Positions 1 to 10,578 are shown, numbered from the stretch's first letter. The stretch: 35,786 nt of DNA from Candidatus Altimarinota bacterium (GCA_028698305.1 JAQVDN010000010.1:1-35786), one strand, 5' to 3'. Numbers and translations: made by a program. Notes: generated from the sequence alone by a model not told the origin.

Positions 1-127
1 CCATTTTTATTATTTTTAGTAATATTTTTTAGTATATTTATTTTTTACACTAAAAAAAGTAGAATGTTCTCTTTTTTTTCATTCTACTTTTTAGGGGGCA
101 GATCATTTTAATATCTTCTTTTATTTT
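1..127. repeat. left terminal inverted repeat (127 bp, exact)
   Basis: This stretch is the exact reverse complement of the last 127 bases of the window. Identity stops at base 128 (T here, A expected). It contains a hairpin (arms 54-66 and 80-92) and a GGGGGC run. The partner copy begins seven bases inside the rnr stop region, so this copy carries the equivalent of the end of rnr plus its terminator. Imperfect similarity continues about 20 bases inward. A length of exactly 127 equals a common maximum k-mer of short-read assemblers, so the boundary may be set by assembly; the underlying sequence must still occur at least twice, or be traversed twice. Confidence 0.95.
54..92. terminator. hairpin in the left inverted repeat
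   Basis: The 13-bp arms AAAAAGTAGAATG and CATTCTACTTTTT are separated by a 13-base loop and flanked by A and T tracts. The shape is that of a bidirectional intrinsic terminator. Its right-end twin lies 29 bases after the rnr stop, where a terminator is expected. Confidence 0.6.
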
Positions 128-171
128 TAAAATTTCAAAATTTAATATGAATTTAATATAGAAAAAATAGA

Positions 172-199
172 TTTGCATAGAGTTTAAAAAGGGTATAAT
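172..199 (+). promoter_or_regulatory. promoter of the RCC1-repeat gene array
   Basis: A TATAAT (194-199) lies 16 bases after TTTGCA (172-177), about 60 bases before the first ATG. It is the only good sigma70-like match upstream of the large gene. It would drive the whole overlapping array down to the palindrome at 4032-4079. Confidence 0.55.
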
Positions 200-259
200 A
201 AATTTGTTCTCTCTCCAAAAAATCAATTGAGGTATTTTATTTTTTTAAAATCTTGAACT

Positions 260-3200
260 ATGAAAAAGATTTTTTTATTAATGCTATCAATGATAGTAGT
301 TTTTTTGTGAGTAAATAGTGTGAGTGCTTGAAATTCACATGAGTGTTGATTTACAATTAATTGAGATTTGAAATGCTGGTGAAGTACTCAAGGTTGATTA
401 TCAAATACTCCTCAATGATATGAATGGAAAAAGGTTATTACTGGCTCATTAAACACATGTTGAATAACAACAAATAATGAATTAAAATGCTGGGGCTATA
501 ATTTTTATTGACAAAATATTATACCATCTAATTACTTATGGAAAGACTTTGATTTATGATTATATCATACATGTTGAATAACAATAGATGATGAATTAAA
601 GTGTTGGGGATATAATTTACATTGACAATTAAATATACCAATTTGATATAAATGGAAAAAAATTATACTATGAAATATGAATACATGTTGAATAACAACA
701 GATGATGAACTAAAGTGTTGGGGGTATAATTATGACTGACAAAATAATATTCCTATTGATATTTCTTGGAAAGAAATTGATTTTTGATGATATCATATAT
801 GTTGAATAACAACAGATGATGAATTAAAGTGTTGGGGTTGACTTAATAATTATTGAGAACTAGATATTCCAGAATGATATTTATGGAAAAAAATTAATTT
901 ATGATGATATCATACATGTTGAATGACAACAGATGATGAATTAAAATGTTGGGGCTATAATTTTTATTGACAAAATAATATACCTATTGATATTTCTTGG
1001 AAAGAAATTGATTTATGATGAAATCATACATGTTGAATAACAACAGATGATGAACTAAAGTGTTGGGGTTATAATTATTATAAGCAATTAAATTTTCCAG
1101 TTTGATATAAATGGAAAAGCTTTACAGAAAATATAGAAATACAAGAACCAACACAAATCCCAACACCAACAAATTTAAAACAATATATTAAGTCTCCACT
1201 TTTAGAAAGAGAAGAAATACAAGCATGAACTACAATAGGTAAATTTCAATCTTGAAGTTGAGTGATACTAGAAGCAAGTATACAAAATGATACAACAAAT
1301 TCATACAATATGATTTTTGAAGTATATAAACACTGACAAACAATACCTATGTATACTGATAGTATAGAAATATTTTCATGAACATGAACTATAACTATAC
1401 CATATCTTTGAGAATGAAACTATACTTGGAAAGTAAAAGCTACAGATAACAATTGAAATACAAGTGAAGTAGTTGATTATGCTACGAATCAAGCTTGGGA
1501 AATAGATTTTTCACTTTTTGAATGATTTGAACCTTATCCTTATGGGTTTAGTTTTACAAATAAGCCTACTTATAGTAAAAACTTAGATTGATGAATAGAT
1601 AATACTTGATTATTTCACTGAAAAAGAGAAAAAATTGACTGATATAAATGGGATGTTTTTGAGTCTGCATTTGATTTATCAGAATTGGATAGTGAAAGAA
1701 AATTATTTAATACTTTTGAAATGCTATGATTAAATCAAGAAAATCCTTCATTATTTGATTGAGCTTGTTTTTGATTATCTACTTCTGCATTGATGTATAA
1801 ATCATATCCACAATATCTATCTAAAAACTACACTCAATTTTATAACTGAGTTAATAATGATATATTTTGAGTTACTGATTTTGATACATTGATTGAAAAT
1901 GGTATTACTTATTGGAATGATACTGATAATCTAATTTTTAAAGATATTCAAGCTATACAAACTTCTCAATGATCTGAGATTTTTCAAAAAGAAGAAAAAA
2001 AATCAATGGATAAAGAATCAATTGATATATTAAATGAAATAAAAAATATGAATAATTGATATATTCTATGATTTCAATGATTAAATGAATATTGATTTTT
2101 TTCTAAACACTATGTTATTCCTTATAAGATTGAATGAAATAAAATATATATTTGGGATAGTAATATCTTTATTAATAATAATTGAGCTCATTATAAACAA
2201 TATTTAGAGATTTTACCTAATTGAAAAATATATTCTCCTCATTATAATGATGAATTAAAATGGAAAACAATAGATGAGATATATATAGTTCCTATTGAGG
2301 TTATGTATAACAATTGAGGTAAACATAAGCCAATTTGATTAGAATATTGAGACTATTATGATATCATATTTTGATGAAGTTCAGATATTTATCTAAGTGA
2401 TGAGAATTGAAATATTTCATGAATAAAAGATTGAAATATATATAAAGAAATAGATTGAGTTAGTTTCACTAGAAATTGAAGTTATATTGCTAACAGTGAC
2501 TCAAATGATGGATTAATAAATTTCAGTGTTTCAAATGATTTAACTTGATTAAATATCAATGTTGATTGAAAAATAGATGAAATCTATGATTTATATGTAT
2601 CTACAAATGATTTTTTTACTAAAATAGAAAACATACCAACAAAAGTTTGAGATAGAGATTCATTTAATATAACAAGAGAAAATATTTCTATGAAACTTAG
2701 TGATAAAAATAATTCAAAATATACGATATTGTCAGATGATTTTAAAGATAATTGAACTTGAACTATCTATATTTCAAATAGTGTTATAGAACAATGATTA
2801 ACTAATTATGATATAAATTGGGAAGAAGTAATAAAAAATTGAGAATCATCTATAACTAAAAGTGTAGATAATGATTTGGATTGAGAATATGAAAAAATAC
2901 AAGAAATAAAACCAATAACTAATAATGATTGAAAAAAATGAGAAATATCATGAATAGTATACAATGACAAAAATAAAAATTGATTATTTGATAAAAATGA
3001 TAATTTACTTAAATGATACAAAGTTGCATTGTATATAGAGGATTGAGATGATTTTTTGTATAATAAAAAAGATAAAAAGAAAAATAATCCAAAACATAAG
3101 TATAAATGTTATTCATGATTAAAAAATCCTGAGAAGCATAGTGAAAAAGACAAAAATAATGAACATGAAGATATAAATTGTTTTGTTAAAACTAATAAAG

Positions 3201-3376
3201 AATGATTTTTTAGTTTTAAAAATTTAGAAGATGGAAAATATATAATTGAGTTGTTAAACAACAAAGATAAAAACAATAAAGATTGATTTTGAGAAGTATA
3301 TGAAATAACTATACTAAATGGTAGTGTTTCTACTAATAATAATTTTATAATAACAAAAAATGAAAAAACTAAGTAA
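260..3376 (+). CDS. large secreted protein: RCC1-like repeats, papain-like peptidase module, SdrD-B-like domain
   Basis: 1038 residues with UGA as Gly. A hydrophobic N-terminus ending VNSVSA looks like a signal peptide (about 1-23). Seven repeats of about 37 residues follow (to about 285), each with a CGITTDDELKCWG-type core resembling RCC1/BNR-like beta-propeller repeats; two Cys per repeat suggest disulfides outside the cell. Next comes a short Pro-rich linker and a beta-sandwich-like stretch (about 320-410). A peptidase-like region has Cys503 in ACFGLST, His617 in KHYVIPY and Asp633 in IYIWDSN, the order of a papain-fold triad. The C-terminus (about 895-1030) has GIVYNDKNKNGLFD and NLEDGKYIIEL, typical of SdrD-B/CNA-B domains. 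The last 17 bases form the start of the next gene. I infer a surface or secreted protein; its target is unknown. Confidence 0.85.
340..1116 (+). repeat. tandem repeats inside the RCC1-like region
   Basis: Seven imperfect repeats of roughly 110-120 bp encode the RCC1-like units. The core TGTTGAATAACAACAGATGA recurs nearly unchanged (near 452, 573, 682, 800, 918 and 1030). DNA conservation is stronger than the protein requires. This suggests recent duplication or gene conversion and possible copy-number variation between strains. Confidence 0.85.
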
Positions 3377-3530
3377 AACTAAAATACTAATATTAATTAT
3401 ATTATTAACAGCAGTATCTTTTCATATATATAGAGTATATTTTTATGAAGATAAAAGATGGAGTAGAATGCCTGATTTAATACAAAAACCTTGAATAATT
3501 AATTGAATAGAAAATGAAAAAACTAAGTAA
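3360..3530 (+). CDS. small membrane protein, array copy 1
   Basis: 56 residues: MKKLSKTKI, one hydrophobic helix, then FYEDKRWSRMP and a short polar tail ending NEKTK. The ATG lies inside the end of the large gene: the same 17 bases read as NEKTK-stop in one frame and MKKLSK in the other. The layout suggests a single-pass protein with a short tail outside the membrane. The family is not recognised. Copies 2-4 are clear paralogues, which supports it as a real gene despite its size. Confidence 0.75.
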
Positions 3531-3699
3531 AACTAAAATAGTTATAATTACAATAATCTCTATTTTGTTGGCAAATATAATTTATATATTATATATTGTA
3601 TTTTTTTATGAAGATACAAGGTGGAATGTTGCTACTCCACCTACACCTAAACAATTAGAAGATTATAAAAATGAATTAAAAAATGAAAAAACTAAGTAA
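3514..3699 (+). CDS. small membrane protein, array copy 2
   Basis: 61 residues: MKKLSKTKI start, one transmembrane helix, then YEDTRWNV and a tail with TPPTPKQLEDY, ending NEKTK. It starts 17 bases before the stop of copy 1 and ends 17 bases after the start of copy 3. The tail motif PPTPKQLEDY recurs in copy 4, whereas copies 1 and 3 share WSRMP. Translational coupling or reinitiation at the overlap is likely but inferred. Confidence 0.8.
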   Translation: MKKLSKTKIVIITIISILLANIIYILYIVFFYEDTRWNVATPPTPKQLEDYKNELKNEKTK

Positions 3700-3874
3700 A
3701 ACTAAAATAGCTATAATTACAATAGTTTCTATTATATTGGCAAATATAATTTATATATTATATATTGTATTTTTTTATGAAGATAAAAGATGGAGTAGAA
3801 TGCCTTGACTTAAATATACTCAGGAAGAAATAGATATGTATAGTAACTGAACAAAAAATGAAAAAATTAAGTAA
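3683..3874 (+). CDS. small membrane protein, array copy 3
   Basis: 63 residues. The transmembrane part is almost identical to copy 2 (ANIIYILYIVFFYED), but the following part is that of copy 1 (KRWSRMP), so it looks like a mosaic of its neighbours. The tail ends NEKIK and overlaps the next start by 17 bases. Function unknown. Confidence 0.78.
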
Positions 3875-4028
3875 AATAGTAATAATTACTATAATAGTAA
3901 TATTTATCATACAAGCATTATATTTTATATTTATATATGAGAATAAAAGATTTAATACAGCAATGCCACCTACACCTAAACAATTAGAAGATTATGAAAG
4001 TAAATATACAAATGAAAAAACTAAGTAA
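3858..4028 (+). CDS. small membrane protein, array copy 4
   Basis: 56 residues, the most diverged copy: MKKLSKIVIIT, one transmembrane helix, YENKRFN, then PPTPKQLEDYE and a tail ending NEKTK. It begins 17 bases before the stop of copy 3. Its own last 17 bases again contain an ATG that opens a vestigial reading frame. Confidence 0.75.
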   Translation: MKKLSKIVIITIIVIFIIQALYFIFIYENKRFNTAMPPTPKQLEDYESKYTNEKTK

Positions 4029-4047
4029 AACTTGTAATAAAAAATAA
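4012..4047 (+). pseudogene. vestigial fifth mini-gene start (11 codons)
   Basis: The junction motif occurs once more and opens MKKLSKTCNKK-stop, cut off by the terminator palindrome. It is too short to be a functional membrane protein. It shows that the duplicated unit includes the overlap itself, and that the array lost or never had a body after this junction. Confidence 0.55.
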
Positions 4048-4079
4048 AGGAAATTAATTTCCTTTATTTTTTATTACAA
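4032..4079. terminator. 48-bp perfect palindrome ending the array
   Basis: A perfect 24+24 bp inverted repeat with no spacer (centre TTAA), with the core AAAGGAAATTAATTTCCTTT and A/T-rich flanks. In RNA it forms a hairpin followed by U-rich sequence on either strand, so it is a bidirectional intrinsic terminator. Confidence 0.8.
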
Positions 4080-4175
4080 TATATAGAACTAGATAATAAA
4101 TGAAACTATAAAATAGTTGATTTAGAAACATGAATGTATAAACTAAGTTTAGAGTTAAATAAAATAAAAAAATAG
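4080..4175 (+). pseudogene. short reading-frame remnant between two palindromes
   Basis: An open frame of 31 codons in code 25 reads ELDNKGNYKIVDLETGMYKL and ends LNKIKK-stop inside the next palindrome. No start codon is visible at its beginning; an internal ATG at 4134 would give only 13 residues. The composition is protein-like, so it may be the 3' remnant of a lost gene. Chance cannot be excluded. Confidence 0.25.
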
Positions 4176-4200
4176 TTTTAAAACTATTTTTTTATTTTAT
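4159..4200. terminator. 42-bp perfect palindrome, terminator of hrcA
   Basis: A perfect 21+21 bp inverted repeat centred on TTTTAAAA. The hrcA stop codon (4192-4194, minus strand) lies inside the right arm. It acts for the leftward hrcA operon and possibly for rightward read-through. Confidence 0.75.
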
Positions 4201-4881
4201 GATACCATTTACTGCACTTATATTAAAACTATAATTCATTTTTAAACTTCAAATCAATCATATATAACAAACTTCTCATGCAATAACAATTTGTTTTAAT
4301 ATGATAGTATAATCTTTCAAAAATGGTAATATGTTTTCTTCTCAGATAAATACATTTAGAGAGCCATTCATTGGGAAGTTTTGTATGAATTGTATAAAAT
4401 TTTCTTTTTCTTCAAGCATTTTTAATATAGAAAAAATAGAATCTCATAATCTTTTATGATTTTTTTCTAAAAATACTCCAGATCAAGAATGATTCATTAT
4501 ATTTTTTCAAGGAACTAAGAAAAATGCTATTTCAGAAGTATTTTTTGCTAGGTCATAAGATATACTATTTGCAAAATCCCATATATTGTTTATGTTATGT
4601 TTTTTTGAATTATTGCTATTTAAAAAGCGTTCTGGTGTTTGTTGCATCAGATAATTTACAAAAGCTCTCAATCATTTTGAAGTAGGTAGTCTACCTGCTG
4701 AATTGTATGGTTGATATACAAGTTCAAGTTCTTCTAATCTAGCCATATCATTTCTAACAGTAGCACTAGATACTCATAAATCATACTTTTGTAACAAAAG
4801 TTTACTTCATAAAACACCTCAAGTTTCAAGATATTCTAAAACTATTATTTTAAGTATTTCTATATTTCTATTTGTAAGCAT
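4192..4881 (-). CDS. hrcA: HrcA-like heat-shock repressor, short form
   Basis: 229 residues against about 340 for typical HrcA. The N-terminal winged helix is clear: [20 protein letters not shown], then [17 protein letters not shown] (36-52) and the wing [19 protein letters not shown] (60-78). These are hallmarks of HrcA, which represses groE/dnaK genes by binding the CIRCE inverted repeat. The C-terminal part is abbreviated and diverged, with a GAF-like tail, so the assignment rests on the N-terminus. It is downstream of, and two bases from, the glycosyltransferase stop, and probably co-transcribed with it. No chaperone gene or full CIRCE element is visible in the window. Confidence 0.75.
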
Positions 4882-4883
4882 AA

Positions 4884-5972
4884 TTATTTTATTATTTCTA
4901 ATAGATCTTTTGCAGAATTTTCTTTTGTGTATTTATTTTTTATTTCTTCATAATCTTGGTTCTTTTTATATTTTTGATCTTCTAAATATTTTTTTGTATT
5001 TTCAAATATACTATTAACAGAAATAGGAGAAAAATAAGTCAATTTATCTCAAAAAATATTTCTTATATTTTTTAAATCAGAAGAAATTATGTTTTTATTA
5101 AAATAAATTGGTTCACTTAATCTAAAAGGAAATGGTTCGTAGAAACTAGGAAATATTACTCATAAACTCTCTTCATATAGATATTTTTTATGATTTAATC
5201 ATACATCTCATAAAAAATAAATATTTTTTTCCATCTTGTTTTCCAATATTATATTTCTTAGATTTATGTTGGTAGATATATTATTTCATAGAAAAACTAG
5301 ATCTATATTGTGTCAATTTTCTCTTATCCTCTTCAAAACTAAGACAAGTTTTTCATAATTTTTTTCTATAGAATCACCTCATGAATAAATCAAAAAATCA
5401 TTGTTAATAGAATATTTTGTTCTTATATTTATGTTTATTTCTTCTAAATTATTTGTTGTTTTTATTATTTGTTCACTTTCAGGAAAAAATCAATTTATTA
5501 TATATATATTTGATTCTTTTATATCAAATTTTTCTATTAATTCATTCTTTGTATTTTGGTCAAGACAAACTATTTTATGAGATTTTTTTAGATTTTTGTT
5601 CATCAAAAATAAATATTTGTATTTTTCAATATATGAGGAAAAGTTCATATAATATATATCTTTAAGTCATGAAATTATAGTTATATATTCTCATTTATAA
5701 TTTATAGGCTTAAAATTATTAAAAAAAATCATCAGATTATTTTCATCTTTTTTAAATATTTTTAATAATTCAAATTGTTCGTTTAAACTTCAATTTCTTA
5801 TGTTTACTTTTTTTATATTGCAATTTTCGGTATTTAATTCATCTATAAAATTATTTACATATATAGTATAATCATTGTCTTTATTTTGCAGTATAAATGT
5901 TTTAATAAGCTGTATTGCAAATCTAGAATATAGCTCATCTGTTACAAATCTTAAATCGATTCAAATCTTCAT
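4884..5972 (-). CDS. glycosyltransferase, GT4-like
   Basis: 362 residues. The N-terminus MKIGIDLRF resembles the first beta strand of GT-B enzymes. The C-terminal half has NIDLVFLG, NIYFLGDVG and LGVIFPSFYEPFPFRLSEP, which matches the donor-binding E-x7-E region of family 4 glycosyltransferases. It probably transfers an activated sugar in surface glycan synthesis; substrate unknown. The N-terminal acceptor domain is very divergent. It is read leftwards in a pair with hrcA. Function certain at fold level only. Confidence 0.75.
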
Positions 5973-6047
5973 TTTTTTTAAATTATTTTTTATATTTTTA
6001 TATTTGTTTATATTATATACTAAAAGTTAATTTTTAAAAAATTTTTT

Positions 6048-6311
6048 ATGAATTTAAATGAATTTATAGATAAGAAAGAAAATATCTGATATCTAAAAAT
6101 AAGAGTTATTCCAAATAGTGATAAAACAGAGATAGTTTGACTTATGGAAGACTGAGTTTTAAAGATAAAATCTAGATGAATCCCAGAAAATGGTAAGGTA
6201 AATATAGAAATAATTAATTTTATTTCAAAAAGTTTGAAAATAAATAAAAAATTTATACAGATAATTTCTTGAGAAACAAGTAGAAATAAACTAATCAAAA
6301 TTGATTTTTAA
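6048..6311 (+). CDS. DUF167 / YggU-family protein
   Basis: 87 residues. The family pattern is present: LKIRVIPNSDKTEIVG, then IKSRGIPENGKVNIEIINFIS and a late ISGETSRNKLIKI strand, the order of beta strands and helix in UPF0235/YggU proteins. The biochemical role of the family is not established. It starts a rightward group followed at 45 bases by a small membrane protein. Confidence 0.8.
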
Positions 6312-6355
6312 ATAATTATACTTATACTTTTTATAATTAAAATTAACAAAAAAAT

Positions 6356-6634
6356 ATGGGATTTTTATATATGATTATTTATCTATTATTTTTAATCTTA
6401 TTATATGCATTTATAGTAGAGAGATTAAAGATATTGAGTCAAAGACACATGGAAAATACTTGAATTGAATCACTTTCAAGGTGATATAGAATAGTTAAAA
6501 GAAGGATGATTTTTTTACTCATAGTTTTATATTTTTTAGGTAGTTTAATTTTATTAACTTTTTCAAAAGATGACTTATTATACAAAACATGACTATATAA
6601 TGATCAGGAGACATTGGATAATGATGTTTTTTAG
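6356..6634 (+). CDS. small membrane protein with two predicted helices
   Basis: 92 residues: a helix at about 2-22 (MGFLYMIIYLLFLILLYAF), a basic stretch with RGYRIVKRR, and a second helix at about 62-82. The C-terminus is acidic. It overlaps the following gene by 14 bases, so the two are probably translationally coupled and may act together. No family recognised. Confidence 0.65.
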
Positions 6635-7061
6635 ATATATCAAATTTGCTTTTTTTGTTTTTGTATCATTGACTTTTTATGTATTAGCAATTAAATTTTC
6701 TTGAACTCTTGGTAGTGAAGTTATAAAATATATAATCTTACCACTTTCATTTATACTATTAAATTATGCTTTTATAAAGCTAATACTTTATTATATAGCA
6801 TATTATAATAATTTACTTATATTTCATGATGATAATATAATTGTTATAAAATCTACTTTACTTGATACAGATAATGTAGAGATAATCGATCTACATAAAG
6901 TAACTAAGATTGATGCTTTTGCAACTTGAATAGCCGCAAATGTTTTAGGTTATGGTACTCTGGTTATAGAGCAACAAAGAGAAAAAGTTAGAGAATTTTT
7001 CTATGTTCCTAAACCATATAAGGCTATTTCTCATTTAAAAGAAGCAAGAGGTAATTTGTAA
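6621..7061 (+). CDS. membrane protein with a bacterial PH-like domain
   Basis: 146 residues. Two hydrophobic segments at about 8-28 and 42-66 are followed by a soluble beta-rich part with DDNIIVIKSTLLDTDNVEII, IDLHKVTKID and GYGTLVIEQ, which resembles DUF304/bPH_2 (YdbT-like) domains. Two adjacent ATGs (6621 and 6624) are possible starts. It overlaps the upstream membrane protein by 14 bases and ends at an intrinsic terminator. Confidence 0.6.
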
Positions 7062-7063
7062 TA

Positions 7064-7098
7064 AAAAAATAAACCTGATTTTTTCAGGTTTATTTTTT
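7064..7098 (+). terminator. intrinsic terminator
   Basis: Stem AAAAAATAAACCTGA / TCAGGTTTATTTTTT with a five-T loop, three bases after the stop of the PH-like gene. Confidence 0.85.
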
Positions 7099-7145
7099 AC
7101 TTTTAAAGATTTTTATTTATACTACAAAAAATTTAAGTTTTTATT

Positions 7146-8237
<1,092 letters not shown>

Positions 8238-8250
8238 AAAAATATTAATA

Positions 8251-8280
8251 TTGACATTTATTTAATAAGTTTTATATTAT
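8251..8280 (+). promoter_or_regulatory. promoter of the 231-residue unknown gene
   Basis: Consensus TTGACA (8251-8256), then TATATT (8273-8278, spacer 16) or TATTAT (8275-8280, spacer 18). The transcript would start about 20-25 bases before the ATG at 8309, without a visible Shine-Dalgarno sequence. Confidence 0.65.
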
Positions 8281-8308
8281 TTAATATAAATTTATTAATT
8301 ATATATCT

Positions 8309-9004
8309 ATGATATTTTTTAGATTACATGATTTAGGTCTTTCTGAATTAGATAGAGAATTACAAACAAAAATATCTGATTTAGCACTTTCTCTTCCATG
8401 AAATAGAGATGTTGATTTTAGGATTTGAATTGAAGTTGATAAAATTGTTATCAAAATTGAACAAGCAATTGATCCAATTGAAATTTTAAAGTTATCAAAT
8501 CATCCAAAAGCAAAGGCACTTTATGATTGGTTAATGTTAGATGATAATAATATTTTATGGTATAAAGAATCATTAGAAAGTGGTAGGTTTTGACTTGTTG
8601 AAAATTGAATAAGACTATGAAGTAGTTTTTTCTTTTTAGAAGATGAAGTTGAAGATATTAAGGGAGATACAATTTCTTCTTTTGATATTGAAGAATTTAA
8701 AAATTATACTTCTGAAAAATTAGATAAATCTAAAAAAGTTCCATATAAATGGAAATCTTATATAGATGCTTTGCCATGAAATGATGAAAATAAGATTTTA
8801 TTTTTTATGAATGTGTTATGACTTAATAAATGATCATTAGATGATGATTGAGTTATTCATATTAGTTATTGGGGTGGCTTAATTACTTATGATTGAGGAG
8901 ATTGAGAACATTTTTTTATGGTTTATAAAAAATGAAAAATAGCTAATTTGGGAGAATGTTTTACACATGCAAATAGGCCTAGAATCCGTTGTATTAAAAG
9001 CTAG
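8309..9004 (+). CDS. unrecognised soluble protein, 231 residues
   Basis: No signal peptide or transmembrane segment. It starts MIFFRLHDLGLSELDREL and contains VDFRIGIEVDKIVIKIEQAI, then WYKESLESGRFGLVENG, and a Gly/aromatic segment HISYWGGLITYDGGDGEHFF near 190-215. It has its own promoter and its own terminator, which overlaps the stop codon, so it is a single-gene unit. I do not recognise a family. Confidence 0.7.
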
Positions 9005-9022
9005 AATTTTTTTCTAGCTTTT
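8996..9022 (+). terminator. intrinsic terminator overlapping the stop codon
   Basis: AAAAGCTAGAA / TTCTAGCTTTT with a five-T loop. The TAG stop (9002-9004) lies in the left arm. Confidence 0.8.
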
Positions 9023-9071
9023 AAAATCAAATTATGATATTATAAAAATAATATAATATTTAAATATATTT

Positions 9072-10550
9072 ATGGTAGTTGAGGATATAAATTCAAAAAA
9101 ATCAAATGGACAAGGTTTTGAAAGAGCACCTGATTTATCACAAGAAGTAAGTAAATCAATAGAAGAAGTTCTACAAAAAGTAGAACAAGTAATAGATTTA
9201 TGATGATATGATATAATAAAAAAATACTTTAGCTTAAATAATTTAAGTGATTATTTTGATTTTTATTATGTAAAACTTGATGATTTTAAATCTATTTTAT
9301 CAAAAAGTGATAAATTACTTAATTTTTATAAGGAAAAAACAGGAGAATCTATATCAAAAATATCAAGTGAATGAATAATTAAGTTTGCTAAATATTTATG
9401 AATAGAAAGACCAAGTTATAGTAAAATTAAAATAAGTATCAAATCAAAATTACAAAAATTTGGAGTTACATACCTAAATGAATTTCAAACACTTAGTATA
9501 AATAATTTTAGAAAGTATTTTTCTCAAGATAATGAGTTTAAATATCTTATTTTTAGATTATTTGATAAATCTATTACAAATATAGATTTAGATGATTATA
9601 AGAAATTATGAGAAAAGTTAGAATTAGATTATTTAGAATGAGAAAATTTAAAATCTGTTATGAAAAACAGATTGAAGCTATTAAAAATAGATTATTTAGA
9701 TGATTTAATTTCTCTTTCAGTTAGAGATTTTGATGATATTGTAAGAAATGATTTATTAATTGGATCTTATTTTCTAAGTATATGAGTTTTTAAATCTCAT
9801 ATTTTAAAAGAAGATATTGAAAAGTTTTGAATAGATATATGACTTAAGAAAAAAGAGATAAATAAATCTACTTATATTTTAAGTTTTTTAAAATATAATA
9901 AAATTTCAAATTTTTCTGATTTAAAATATTATCCAAAAACTGAAATAAGAGCTTTATTATGGGAAGATAAAGTTTGTAGAGAGATACTTGAAGGTTTTTG
10001 ATTAACTCATTTACAAGATTTTAGGGTTGAACATTTAAAAAGATTTGCAAGATATGTATGACTTGATTGAGTTCCTAAAGATTTTGAATTGGATGAAGAA
10101 AGATCAAAAACTTTGATGTTAAATATACTTAAACAAAATTGAATTGAATGCATATATTCTTTAAAGTTATATTGATTAAAGTGATTTAGGAGAATATTTA
10201 AACAAAAGGATATTGGTGATAATTATCAAGATATAAATACATTTGTACAAAAGCATATTTGAAAAACTATTCCAAATTTATCTTTTGATGATTTAGAAAC
10301 TATATGAAATTTATTGTGATTAGAACTTTTAGATGATTTAGAACACAAGAAAAAACTAGATGAATTTTTACTTAAAAAATGAGTTTTTTGATTAGAAGAT
10401 TTATGTATGACTAATTTTAAAAGAGATAATACTTTTTGGTTTAATCCAAATTTGAGATATTTTTTAGACAAGACTTGATGACCAACAGATGTAAAAAAAT
10501 TGAGAAGAAATCATGTAGATGCTATGAAATATTATATAAATTGATTATAA
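9072..10550 (+). CDS. unrecognised all-helical repeat protein, 492 residues
   Basis: No signal or membrane segment. Several units of about 60-80 residues share the pattern L-x2-xGI-x-YL-x-DL-x2-L-S-x2-DF-x2-I, for example LKLLKIDYLDDLISLSVRDFDDI, FGVTYLNEFQTLSINNFRKYF and LGLELLDDLEHKKKLDEF. This recalls the helix-hairpin-helix fold of the RNA polymerase alpha C-terminal domain. That is a resemblance in spacing, not a proven homology. A nucleic-acid or protein scaffold role is possible. It has a single-gene layout and ends at a terminator. Confidence 0.7.
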
Positions 10551-10578
10551 AAAGAATATGTTTTTACATATTCTTTTT
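10549..10578 (+). terminator. intrinsic terminator
   Basis: AAAAAGAATATG / CATATTCTTTTT with a six-base loop, starting in the stop codon of the preceding gene and followed by a T run. Confidence 0.85.

Noticed and set aside
340-1116. CRISPR-like regular repeats
   Set aside because: The units are coding, about 110-120 bp, with no unique spacers; they are the RCC1-like protein repeats.
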